From an uncultured Steroidobacter sp. (lineage in GTDB: Bacteria > Pseudomonadota > Gammaproteobacteria > Steroidobacterales > Steroidobacteraceae): a DNA stretch of 30,136 bases. The notes under the pieces are model-generated. The model ran no database searches. It was not told where the DNA came from and worked only from the letters and a program-made list of their open reading frames with translations. The DNA lies in contig CAMLEO010000051.1 in assembly GCA_946478975.1 (NCBI GenBank), forward strand, positions 1-30,136, written 5' to 3'. Each line of letters opens with the position of its first letter. Positions within the stretch are counted from its first letter, which is position 1. A program made the translations under genes and the position numbers. Of the stretch, positions 15,224 through 23,212 are shown piece by piece.

Positions 15224-16339
15224 ATGAACGCAGCGACCCAACCCACAAATCCGCTCCGCCGGGTCCACCAGCTGGGCCAGAGCATCTGGCTCGACGACAT
15301 TCGTCGGGGCTGGCTGCGCGATGGCCACCTGGCGCGGCTGATCGCAGACGACGCGGTCGCGGGCGTGACCTCGAATCCGGCGATCTTCGCCAAATCGATC
15401 AGCGAAGGTGCGGAATATAACGAGGGTATTGCCGCCCTGGCACGGTCAGGGCGCAGCATCGACGAGATCTACGAAACGCTGGCGCTGGAGGATGTGCAGG
15501 CGGCCGCCGACCTGTTTCGCCAGACGTTTACCGCCACCAAGGGCGCCGATGGCTTCGTCAGCCTGGAGGTGTCGCCGCACCTCGCCGACGACACCAAGGG
15601 CACGGTCGCCGAAGGGCTGCGTCTGTGGCAGGCCTTCAACCGCCCGAACGCCATGATCAAAGTGCCGGGCACCGAAGCGGGCCTGCCGGCGATCACCGAG
15701 CTGATCGCGGCCGGGGTCAATATCAATGTCACGTTATTGTTCAGTGTCGAACGATACAAAGCGGTGGTCGAGGCGTATCTCGCCGGCCTGGAGCAGCGCG
15801 TGAAGAGTGGCAAGCCGATCGACACCATTGCCTCGGTCGCGAGCTTCTTCCTGAGCCGCATCGATACGCTGGTCGACGCCAAGCTCGACGCGATGAAGAC
15901 ACCGGAAGCGAAGGCCCAGCGCGGTCGCGCGGCGATCGCCAGCGCCCGGTTGGCCTACCAGCACTACAAACAATGGACCGCCAGCCCGCGCTGGCAGGCG
16001 CTCGCGTCCAAAGGCGTGAGGCCGCAGCGACTGTTGTGGGCGTCGACATCGAGCAAGGATCCCGCATACAAAGACACGATGTACGTCGAGGCGCTGATCG
16101 CCCCGAACACCGTGAACACGCTGCCGCCGGCCACTGTGGATGCTTATCGTGATCACGGCGATCCGGCCGTGCGCATCGAAGAGCAAGTGGCCGACGCGAA
16201 ACAAACGGTTCAATACTTGAGCAGCGTCGGCATCGAGCTGAACGCAGTCAGCGAGCAGCTCGAACGCGAAGGAGTGAAGAAGTTCAAGGAGCCGTTCGAC
16301 GCGCTGCTGGCGACGCTGAAGACGCGCGCCGGAAAGTAA
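15224..16339 (+). CDS. tal: Transaldolase
   Basis: A 371-residue transaldolase of the longer (~370-residue) bacterial class. Signatures: VAGVTSNPAIFAKSI near residue 45, the Schiff-base lysine K146 in NAMIKVPGTEAGLPAI, NINVTLLFSVERY after it, and LLWASTSSKDPAYKDTMYVE. It moves a dihydroxyacetone unit between sedoheptulose-7-phosphate and glyceraldehyde-3-phosphate in the non-oxidative pentose phosphate pathway, in the cytosol. All key motifs are present. It stands alone on the plus strand, and its stop codon abuts the stop of the next, convergent gene with no bases between. Confidence 0.95.
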   Translation: MNAATQPTNPLRRVHQLGQSIWLDDIRRGWLRDGHLARLIADDAVAGVTSNPAIFAKSISEGAEYNEGIAALARSGRSIDEIYETLALEDVQAAADLFRQTFTATKGADGFVSLEVSPHLADDTKGTVAEGLRLWQAFNRPNAMIKVPGTEAGLPAITELIAAGVNINVTLLFSVERYKAVVEAYLAGLEQRVKSGKPIDTIASVASFFLSRIDTLVDAKLDAMKTPEAKAQRGRAAIASARLAYQHYKQWTASPRWQALASKGVRPQRLLWASTSSKDPAYKDTMYVEALIAPNTVNTLPPATVDAYRDHGDPAVRIEEQVADAKQTVQYLSSVGIELNAVSEQLEREGVKKFKEPFDALLATLKTRAGK

Positions 16340-16867
16340 TCAGCGTCGCAGCCAGAAAATGGCTGCGACCAGAAACAAGATGATCAGCAATCGCAGGATG
16401 ACCGGCGCTGTGAGCCGCGCCTTCCTGCGATTCGCTCGTCGACGAGCGACGGCGAGCGGCTCATATCTTTCATTGCGTGCCCACGCCAGCGCGTCTTCGG
16501 CGGCGATGAAATGTCCGGGCTCGCTGTCGAACAGTATTCCATCCGACATCGCCGCCAGCGTGGCCGCCGCGCTCGCGGCTGCTTCTTTATCGATGCGCCG
16601 GCCGCTGAATCGCAAGCTCACTACGGCGTTTCGTTTGCCGATCGCTTTCGCGCCTTCGTCGCCGATCTCGGGCGTCGGGGCGTCGAAGGGCTCCAGGTAA
16701 TATTCAAAACCGATCCGTTCGTCGGGACACGGCAGGTAGCCACTGTAGGTCCGCGGTTCGAAACTCGGATCGAACTGCGTTTCGAACCCGCCTTCTTTCA
16801 AGCCACGGGCCCAGTCCGCCGCGCTCGGCAGGCGTTCACGATCCAGGAATACGTTGTAGCTGATCAC
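16340..16867 (-). CDS. Unknown protein with a C-terminal membrane anchor
   Basis: A 175-residue protein starting at GTG (16867-16865). Most of it is soluble and cytosolic in appearance (FLDRERLPSAADWARGL, FEYYLEPFD, VVSLRFSGRRIDKEAAASAAATLA); it ends with a basic patch (ARRRANRRKARL) and one hydrophobic helix (PVILRLLIILFLVAAIFWLRR), so it is a tail-anchored inner-membrane protein. I do not recognise the family. Its start is only 17 bases from the divergent histidine-kinase start, so the promoters of each must lie within the other's leader or coding region, and co-regulation is possible. Confidence 0.75.
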   Translation of the reverse strand: MISYNVFLDRERLPSAADWARGLKEGGFETQFDPSFEPRTYSGYLPCPDERIGFEYYLEPFDAPTPEIGDEGAKAIGKRNAVVSLRFSGRRIDKEAAASAAATLAAMSDGILFDSEPGHFIAAEDALAWARNERYEPLAVARRRANRRKARLTAPVILRLLIILFLVAAIFWLRR

Positions 16868-16884
16868 AGCAGTATTATGCGGTC

Positions 16885-19800
16885 ATGATTTCAGGATGGG
16901 GGCTCCTGGGGGTATCGCTGGCCTACGTGTGCGGCCTGTTTGCTATCGCCTGGTGGGGCGACCGCAGCCGGCTGTACCCGAATCACGCGCGTCTGCGCCC
17001 CATCATCTACAGCCTGGCGCTGGCCGTGTATTGCTCCAGCTGGACATTCTACGGTGCGGTCGGCAGCGCCGTGCGCGACGGCTTGAGTTATCTGCCGATC
17101 TATCTCGGGCCGATGCTGCTGTTCGTGTTCCTGTCGCCGTTCTTCCAGCGGCTGGTGCGCACGGCGAAACAGCAAAACGCCACTTCGATCTCCGACCTGC
17201 TCGCGGCGCGCTTCGGCCGGTCGCCGGAGATTGCCGTCACCGTCACGTTGATCGCGCTGACCGCGGCCATTCCCTACATAGCGCTGCAGCTCAAAGCGAT
17301 CTCGATGAGCATCAATGTGCTGACCGCATCTTCGCCGCTGCTCGGCAGTTCGGCGTGGTATCGGGACAGCACGTTGCTGGTCGCGCTGATGCTGGCTTTG
17401 TTCGCCAGTTTGTTTGGTGCGCGCCAGGTCGATGCGACCGAACATCATCCGGGCATGGTGCTCGCCGTCGCTGCAGAATCGGTGGTGAAGTTCGTGGCGC
17501 TGCTGTGCGTGGCGCTGTTCGCTGTGACTCAGCTGGATGGCGTGCGGCCGCTGCTGGAAACCGCGAAGCTCATGCCGGCCGGCGTGGATCATGCGACTTC
17601 GTTCCTGACGCAAACATTACTGTCGCTGACGGCGATTTTTTGTTTGCCGCGACAGTTCCAGATCGGCGTCGTCGAATGTGCGGATGTCGACGATGTGAGG
17701 CGGGCGCGCTGGTGGTTCACGGTTTATCTGGCGCTGATCAGCATCGTGGTGATTCCGATCGTGGCGGCTGCAATCGCTGCGCGAGCGGCGGGCGGCAAGT
17801 TCTCGCCGGATTCGTTTGTTTTATGGCTGCCGCTCACGGGCGGGCACGGCTGGCTGTCGCTGCTTGCCTATCTCGGCGGATTTTCGGCTGCGACCGGCAT
17901 GGTGATCGTTGCCACCGTCGCGCTGGCGACGATGGTCAGCAACGATCTGATGCTGCCGATTCTGTGGCGCTGGCGGCCGCCGCAGCTCGGTCACAGCGTC
18001 GCGTCCGGCGGCATTCTGTGGATTCGTCGCTCGGCGATCCTGGCCATTCTGCTCATTTCCTATGTGTTCTTTCGCAAGGTGCCGAATGGCTCCAGCCTCG
18101 CGTCCATCGGATTGCTGGCTTTCGCGGCGGTGGCGCAGTTCGCGCCGGCTGTTGTCAGTGCTGTGTACTGGTCGGGTGCGAGCCGCGCTGGAGTGCTGGC
18201 TGGTTTGATCAGCGGATTTCTGCTGTGGATCTACACCTTGCTGATTCCGATGGTCGCGAGTGCAAGCGGTACGATTCCGGAATGGATCCAGGCCGGACCG
18301 TTCGGCTGGCAGATGTTTGCTCCGCATTCGCTGCTCGGCTTCGCGGGGCCGGATCCGCTGACCCACGGCGTGTTCTGGTCGTTGTTAGCAAATATTGCGG
18401 CGTTGGTGGGCGTGTCGCTGCGCTCGCCGCCGGCGATTGGCGAGCGGCTGCAGATTCCGGCGGCTGTCGATGGCGATATGCGCAGTCTGCTGCCGGGCTC
18501 GGCGACGGTTGCCGATCTGAAGTTGCTGGCGCGGCGCCTGCTCGGACCGGTGGCGGCCGAGACATGGTTCGCCCAATATGTTCACGAGCAGGGGCGCAAC
18601 TACTCGCCGACACAACGCGCCGACGTCGGTTTGTTACAAGGCTTGGAGCGCGAGCTGGCTGGCGCGCTTGGCGCAGCTTCCGCTCGCATGGTGTTGACCA
18701 GCGCCTTACGCGGCGCCGGTCTGCAGTTCGGCGAAGTCGTGACATTCTTCGATGAAGCGACCCGCAAGCTGAGATTCAACCGCGAGCTGCTCGAAGCCAT
18801 GATGGAGAACATGCCGCAGGGAATCAGCGTCGTCGACGCGGACATGCGGTTGGTGGCATGGAATCGTCGTTACGTCGAGTTGTTTCAATATCCGCCGGAG
18901 CTGGTGCGTGCCGGGCGGCCCATTGCCGATTTGATTAGATACAACGCGGCGCGTGGCTGGTGCGGGCCCGGCGATCCTGAGCGGCATGTCGAGAAGCGCC
19001 TGGCGCACATGCGCTCGGGCTCGATGCATCTGTCCGAAAGGCGTCGTAGCGATGGCCGAGTGATCGAGGTGCGCGGGCAGCCGCTGCCCGATGGAGGCTT
19101 CGTCAGCACGTTCAACGATGTCACGACGTACAAGCACGTCGAAGACGAGCTGCGCGAGATCAACGAAACATTGGAGCAGCGAGTGGCGGAGCGTACGCGC
19201 CAGCTGGCGGACGCGACGCGAACGGCGGAGCGGGCGAATCTCGGCAAGACGCGCTTCCTTGCGGCGGCCAGTCATGATCTGCTGCAGCCGTTGAACGCTG
19301 CTCGCTTGTTCAACGCTGCGTTACGCGGCCAGGCGGGCAATGTTCCGAATCACGAGATCGAGCAGCTGGCGGATCGCGTGGAGAATTCGCTGCACGCGGC
19401 GGAGGAGTTGCTCGACGGCCTGCTGGATATTTCGCGGCTCGACTCCGGCGCCATTCATCCGGAGCGCAGCCATTTCTCGGCGGGCGCGCTGCTCGAAGCG
19501 TTGAAGGAACAATTCGCGCCCGTCGCGGCTCAGCGCAATCTCGTGCTCAAAGTGCATGCCACGAAGCTGCAGGTCTACACCGATCAGCGCATGCTGCGCC
19601 GAGTGTTACAAAACCTGATCAGCAATGCGCTTCGTTATACGCGCAGCGGGCGAGTGGTGATCGGCTGTCGTCGTCGCGGCGGTCAGGTGGAATTTCAAGT
19701 CATCGACACCGGGCCGGGCATCGCGGCCGAGAGTCAGGCCGTGATCTTCGAAGAGTTCCGTCGCCTGGATCAGCAATCGCCGTGGGGCGAGCGCGGGCTC

Positions 19801-20370
19801 GGCTTGGGATTGTCGATCTGCGATCGTATCGCGCACATTCTGCAGACGCGCCTGGCGGTGAAATCCGTGCCGGGGCGGGGTAGCGCCTTCAGTGTCAGCG
19901 TCCCTCGCGGCAGCGGCACTGCTCAAGCGCACGCCACAATGCCGTCGACGACGCCGAATGTTTCTGGCATGCGCGGCTTGCGAGTGCTGTGTGTGGAAGA
20001 CGATCCAAACATTCTCGATGCCATGCGCGAGCTGCTCACGCGCTGGGGCATCGAAGTTTTTTGTACCGCCACCGCCGCGCAGGCGCGCGAGCTGATGAAG
20101 ATCCAGCCGATCGACCTGGTGCTCGCCGACTATCACTTGAGTGGCGAACCTCTGGGTCTCGCACTCCTCGACGAGTTGGTTCCGCGTGAGTCCGGCCGCT
20201 TGCGTCCTGGCGCTCTCGTCACTGCCGATGGCAGCGCGGCTCTCGCTCAACGAGCTCATTCGCTCGGCTTTCAAGTTCTCCGCAAACCGCTTCGTCCCGC
20301 CGCTCTTCGCGCCCTCATCGTCGCACTCGCCCGTCGCGCTCACGAAGACAGCGCCCGCGTGCCGGCGTGA
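16885..20370 (+). CDS. CrbS-like hybrid sensor kinase: SSS transporter, PAS, HisKA, HATPase, receiver
   Basis: A 1161-residue hybrid sensor. Residues ~1-500 form a sodium/solute-symporter-like module of about 13 membrane helices (MISGWGLLGVSLAYVCGLFAIAWWGDR start, typical of CrbS/CbrA-type kinases). A PAS domain follows (~628-750: ENMPQGISVVDADMRLVAWNRR), a coiled coil, HisKA with H797 in ASHDLLQPLNAARL, HATPase with NLISNALRYT, DTGPGIA and GLGLGLSICDR, and a C-terminal receiver with phospho-acceptor D1082 in LVLADYHL and a conserved Lys in LRKPLRP. Relatives sense acetate or other carbon sources and drive a LuxR-type regulator that controls acetyl-CoA synthetase. The likely partner is encoded at 20918-21583. 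No good ribosome binding site precedes the ATG. Confidence 0.9.
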   Translation: MISGWGLLGVSLAYVCGLFAIAWWGDRSRLYPNHARLRPIIYSLALAVYCSSWTFYGAVGSAVRDGLSYLPIYLGPMLLFVFLSPFFQRLVRTAKQQNATSISDLLAARFGRSPEIAVTVTLIALTAAIPYIALQLKAISMSINVLTASSPLLGSSAWYRDSTLLVALMLALFASLFGARQVDATEHHPGMVLAVAAESVVKFVALLCVALFAVTQLDGVRPLLETAKLMPAGVDHATSFLTQTLLSLTAIFCLPRQFQIGVVECADVDDVRRARWWFTVYLALISIVVIPIVAAAIAARAAGGKFSPDSFVLWLPLTGGHGWLSLLAYLGGFSAATGMVIVATVALATMVSNDLMLPILWRWRPPQLGHSVASGGILWIRRSAILAILLISYVFFRKVPNGSSLASIGLLAFAAVAQFAPAVVSAVYWSGASRAGVLAGLISGFLLWIYTLLIPMVASASGTIPEWIQAGPFGWQMFAPHSLLGFAGPDPLTHGVFWSLLANIAALVGVSLRSPPAIGERLQIPAAVDGDMRSLLPGSATVADLKLLARRLLGPVAAETWFAQYVHEQGRNYSPTQRADVGLLQGLERELAGALGAASARMVLTSALRGAGLQFGEVVTFFDEATRKLRFNRELLEAMMENMPQGISVVDADMRLVAWNRRYVELFQYPPELVRAGRPIADLIRYNAARGWCGPGDPERHVEKRLAHMRSGSMHLSERRRSDGRVIEVRGQPLPDGGFVSTFNDVTTYKHVEDELREINETLEQRVAERTRQLADATRTAERANLGKTRFLAAASHDLLQPLNAARLFNAALRGQAGNVPNHEIEQLADRVENSLHAAEELLDGLLDISRLDSGAIHPERSHFSAGALLEALKEQFAPVAAQRNLVLKVHATKLQVYTDQRMLRRVLQNLISNALRYTRSGRVVIGCRRRGGQVEFQVIDTGPGIAAESQAVIFEEFRRLDQQSPWGERGLGLGLSICDRIAHILQTRLAVKSVPGRGSAFSVSVPRGSGTAQAHATMPSTTPNVSGMRGLRVLCVEDDPNILDAMRELLTRWGIEVFCTATAAQARELMKIQPIDLVLADYHLSGEPLGLALLDELVPRESGRLRPGALVTADGSAALAQRAHSLGFQVLRKPLRPAALRALIVALARRAHEDSARVPA

Positions 20371-20375
20371 TCTCG

Positions 20376-20870
20376 TCACTCGGCGATCCGTGACCACCAC
20401 TCCGGTGCGAATTCCGGCGCTTCGGTGCTGAGGTGCTGGTGAAAGGCAGCGAGAAACTGACTGACGCTGCGTTCGAAGTCGGTGAAGTTACAGGCAATGC
20501 ACTGCCAGTCGGGATCGGCTTTGCCGTCGGAAATCTCCGAGGCAACGATTGAAACCAACAGCAAGTCGGCTTGCCGCTCGAACACAAACGCCGGCTGGCC
20601 CTGTTCGCCCTCATCGTAGGTGTGGCTGATGCACGGGGTGGATCGCAGAGTGTTGAGCGCGCTGTGTAATTGAAACACCCATTCGTTGAAACAAACGTCG
20701 TCGGGGCCGAAGTAGCCGAGGTAGGGCAGCAGCACGCAATTGACTTCGATCTCCAGGCGGCCGTGAATGTGACCGCCGCGGTCCGAGAGGCGTGCGACCG
20801 GCAGCCGTTCGCCCGAATTGCCGCACTCGTAGGTCCACAGCTCGGAGAACCTGATTTCGAAGCGACTCAT
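20376..20870 (-). CDS. Unknown 164-residue protein between kinase and regulator
   Basis: A 164-residue protein with a clear ribosome binding site (GGAGAGAGG) before its ATG. It has no signal peptide or membrane helix. Scattered Trp and acidic residues (FSELWTYECG, VLLPYLGYFGPDDVCFNEWVFQL, EFAPEWWSRIAE) suggest a compact soluble domain; four Cys are present without zinc-knuckle spacing. I do not recognise the family. It lies downstream of the response regulator on the same strand, 47 bases after that gene's stop, and converges on the sensor kinase with only 5 bases between the stops, so it may be co-transcribed with the regulator. Confidence 0.72.
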   Translation of the reverse strand: MSRFEIRFSELWTYECGNSGERLPVARLSDRGGHIHGRLEIEVNCVLLPYLGYFGPDDVCFNEWVFQLHSALNTLRSTPCISHTYDEGEQGQPAFVFERQADLLLVSIVASEISDGKADPDWQCIACNFTDFERSVSQFLAAFHQHLSTEAPEFAPEWWSRIAE

Positions 20871-20917
20871 TCCTCTCTCCTCACGAATCTTCGACGGGAG
20901 AGCTCACAACGCGGTCG

Positions 20918-21583
20918 TCAGCTGGTCGGATCCGGAGTCACGTGATCGAGCGCGAGTTTTTGTGCGAGCAGCACGGCCTGGGTGCGATTGCTGACGCCGA
21001 GCTTCTGCATCACTGCACTGACATGGGCTTTGACGGTGGCTTCGGACACGCTCAGCTCCGCCGCGATTTGTTTGTTGAGCAGTCCGGCGGAGAGCATCGA
21101 TAAGACGCGAAACTGTTGTGGCGTCAGCGTCGCGAGGCGCGCGGTCGCTTCGGCTTCGCTAGCATCCAGCGCAGCTGGATTGTCCTGCGCAGCGGAAGGC
21201 GGCAGCCAGGTATCGCCGCTCAACACTGCGCGCAGCGCGCCGACGATCAAATCGATGGATGCAGATTTCGGCACGAACGCCGCAGCACCGTGGCCGAGCG
21301 ATCGATGCATGATGTGACGATCCTCGCGCGCGGAAATAACAACGATGGGCACCGCTGGAAAATGAGCACGTGCCTGCACCAGCGCGTTGAATCCGTGCGC
21401 GCCGGGCATGTTGAGATCTAACAGCAATAACTCGGGATCCGGATGGCTCTCGAGTGCTGCAAACAAGGAATGAACCGAGTCGGCTTCGATGATGTGCGCG
21501 CCGGGCACTGCTTGCGCGACGGCCAGCTTCAATGCGTCGCGAAACAAAGGATGATCGTCTGCAATCAGGACGGCACGCTTCAT
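20918..21583 (-). CDS. CrbR-like LuxR family response regulator
   Basis: A 221-residue NarL/LuxR-type response regulator. The receiver domain (1-~120) has the acidic pair D9/D10, phospho-acceptor D56 in LLLLDLNMPG, the switch Ser in VVISARE and K106 in AFVPKSAS. Residues ~153-210 form the LuxR-type helix-turn-helix (LTPQQFRVLSMLSAGLLNKQIAAELSVSEATVKAHVS). The start at 21583 (MKRAVLIADDHPLF) matches the family; the frame is open further upstream but without receiver sequence. With the nearby SSS-type hybrid kinase it forms a CrbSR-like pair. It is divergent from the DcaP-type porin, with inverted-repeat candidates between them. Confidence 0.9.
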   Translation of the reverse strand: MKRAVLIADDHPLFRDALKLAVAQAVPGAHIIEADSVHSLFAALESHPDPELLLLDLNMPGAHGFNALVQARAHFPAVPIVVISAREDRHIMHRSLGHGAAAFVPKSASIDLIVGALRAVLSGDTWLPPSAAQDNPAALDASEAEATARLATLTPQQFRVLSMLSAGLLNKQIAAELSVSEATVKAHVSAVMQKLGVSNRTQAVLLAQKLALDHVTPDPTS

Positions 21584-21792
21584 TGCGCGAGCAATACTCC
21601 ATGCTGGTGACTGCGATCGCAATTCCGTTGCCATACGCCCCCACTTGGTCGCGAGCAAGCATCCCGCGAACGCTGCGGCGTCAGTATTCAACTTTGGTCG
21701 AATGGCGAGCAACGTCTGTTAGACCAAAGATGAATGGCCGGTTCGGAACTCGCACGCGCATGCTCGCGCCGACTTTTAGCGGGGGACAAACA
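21584..21792. promoter_or_regulatory. Divergent regulatory region of response regulator and porin operon
   Basis: This 209-base gap holds TGCGATCGCA at 21612-21621 and an 8-bp inverted repeat, CTTTGGTC at 21692-21699 and GACCAAAG at 21722-21729. The repeats start exactly 30 bases apart, close to three helical turns, as expected for paired protein sites. The porin gene has a strong GGGGGA ribosome binding site 8 bases before its ATG. Which protein binds here is unknown. Confidence 0.45.
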
Positions 21793-23145
21793 ATGAGATC
21801 ACCAACCGGAAGGTTGATCGTGCCCATGATTGCTGCCGGCTTGCCGCTCACATTCGCGGCCACGGCACACGGGCAGGAAGCCGGCGACCAGGAACGACAG
21901 GCACAGCTGGAAGCGCGCATCGAACAACTAGAGCGCCAGCTGCGCGAGCTGACAGAGAAACTTTCGAGCGCGCCGGCGCCAGCGCCGCCGCCAGCAGCGA
22001 AGACAGCGTCGGCTGCAGATGCGCCGGCAATTCAAGTGAAGCCCATTACACCGAATGCCGTGCCTGGCACTCGCTTTTCATACAGCGGCTTCATCAAGCT
22101 CGACACGATGTGGTCGGATTATGACGACGGCGAGATCGCCGACGGCAGCATCGGTCGCGATTTTTACTTGCCTTCGACCATTCCCGTCGGCGGCGTCGGC
22201 GAAGGCGCGGACTTCGACGCACACATCAAACAATCGCGTTTCATCTTCGGCACCGACACCGACCTTGCGAACGGCGGCACGCTGCAGTCGCGCCTGGAAG
22301 TGGATTTGTATGGTTCGGCGCTGGGCGACGAGCGAGCGACCAACACCTACGGCGTGCAGGTGCGCCACGCCTACATTCAATATCGCCAGTGGTTGTTCGG
22401 CCAGACCTGGAGCAACTTCATGGACGCGGGCGCACTGCCGGAGACGGCGGACTTCATCGGCCCGACCGATGGCACGATCTTCGTGCGTCAGCCCATGGTG
22501 CGTTACACGCTGGGCAGCTTCTCGTTCTCGGCCGAGAATCCGGAGACGACCATCACCCCGTACACGGGCGGCACGCGCATTTCGTCCGATGACAATAACA
22601 TTCCGGATTTCACCGCGGCCTACACATGGAAGTTCTCGAAGGGCTACCTGCGAGCTGCCGCTCTGGTGCGTCAACTGAAGTACGAGACTACCGGCGCGGG
22701 AGCGATCGACGACTCAACCCAGGGCGGCGCGTTGTCGCTCACTGGTAAGATCAACTTCGGTGCGGATGACCTGCGCTTCAGCATCACGAGCGGCGATGGC
22801 ATCGGTCGTTACGTCGGCGTCAATTTCACCAACGACTCAGTGCTGAACTCGCGCGGCGAGCTCGATGCGATTTCCGGTTGGGCTGCGTTCGCAGCCTGGC
22901 GGCACGTGTGGAACGATCGGATCCGCAGCAACCTGATGCTGTCGGCGTCGGAATACGATAACAATCCGGCGTTGACAGGTCTGGCGGCCAACAAGGACAG
23001 TTGGTCCTGGGCGGTCAACACGATCTACTCGCCGACGCTCAAGCTCGACCTCGGGCTGGAGCTGCGTTTTGCCGAGCGCGAGATCGAAAGCGGCGCAAGC
23101 GGCCAGCTGCGTCGCCTGCAGGCGGTCGCAAAGTATTCGTTCTGA
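21793..23145 (+). CDS. DcaP-type trimeric outer-membrane porin
   Basis: A 450-residue outer-membrane protein. A signal peptide (to about TAHGQ) is followed by a short coiled coil (QAQLEARIEQLERQLRELTEKL), an Ala/Pro linker (~60-80), and a 16-strand-type barrel beginning FSYSGFIKLDTMWSDYDDGEIADG and ending in a terminal Phe (VAKYSF), the usual assembly signal. This architecture is that of the DcaP porin of Acinetobacter, which admits dicarboxylates and related anions. I chose the ATG at 21793 for its ribosome binding site and signal peptide; an in-frame ATG at 21730 lacks both. It is followed 67 bases later by an MHS transporter, so an outer- and inner-membrane uptake route is likely. Confidence 0.9.
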   Translation: MRSPTGRLIVPMIAAGLPLTFAATAHGQEAGDQERQAQLEARIEQLERQLRELTEKLSSAPAPAPPPAAKTASAADAPAIQVKPITPNAVPGTRFSYSGFIKLDTMWSDYDDGEIADGSIGRDFYLPSTIPVGGVGEGADFDAHIKQSRFIFGTDTDLANGGTLQSRLEVDLYGSALGDERATNTYGVQVRHAYIQYRQWLFGQTWSNFMDAGALPETADFIGPTDGTIFVRQPMVRYTLGSFSFSAENPETTITPYTGGTRISSDDNNIPDFTAAYTWKFSKGYLRAAALVRQLKYETTGAGAIDDSTQGGALSLTGKINFGADDLRFSITSGDGIGRYVGVNFTNDSVLNSRGELDAISGWAAFAAWRHVWNDRIRSNLMLSASEYDNNPALTGLAANKDSWSWAVNTIYSPTLKLDLGLELRFAEREIESGASGQLRRLQAVAKYSF

Positions 23146-23212
23146 TGAGTTAAATTCACCGCCCGCCGCCGGCGGACGGGTCTATCGAGAGAATCATTCA
23201 GGGGAGCAAGTC
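23146..23212 (+). other. Short intergenic spacer with GC palindrome
   Basis: Between the porin and transporter genes is the near-perfect palindrome CCCGCCGCCGGCGGACGGG (about 23162-23180), which could slow or partly terminate transcription and so lower transporter output relative to porin. GGGGAG lies 7 bases before the transporter ATG. Confidence 0.4.

Noticed and set aside
21532..21792. Upstream extension of the porin reading frame
   Set aside because: It overlaps the response regulator gene, lacks a signal peptide at its start and has a weaker initiation site than the ATG at 21793.
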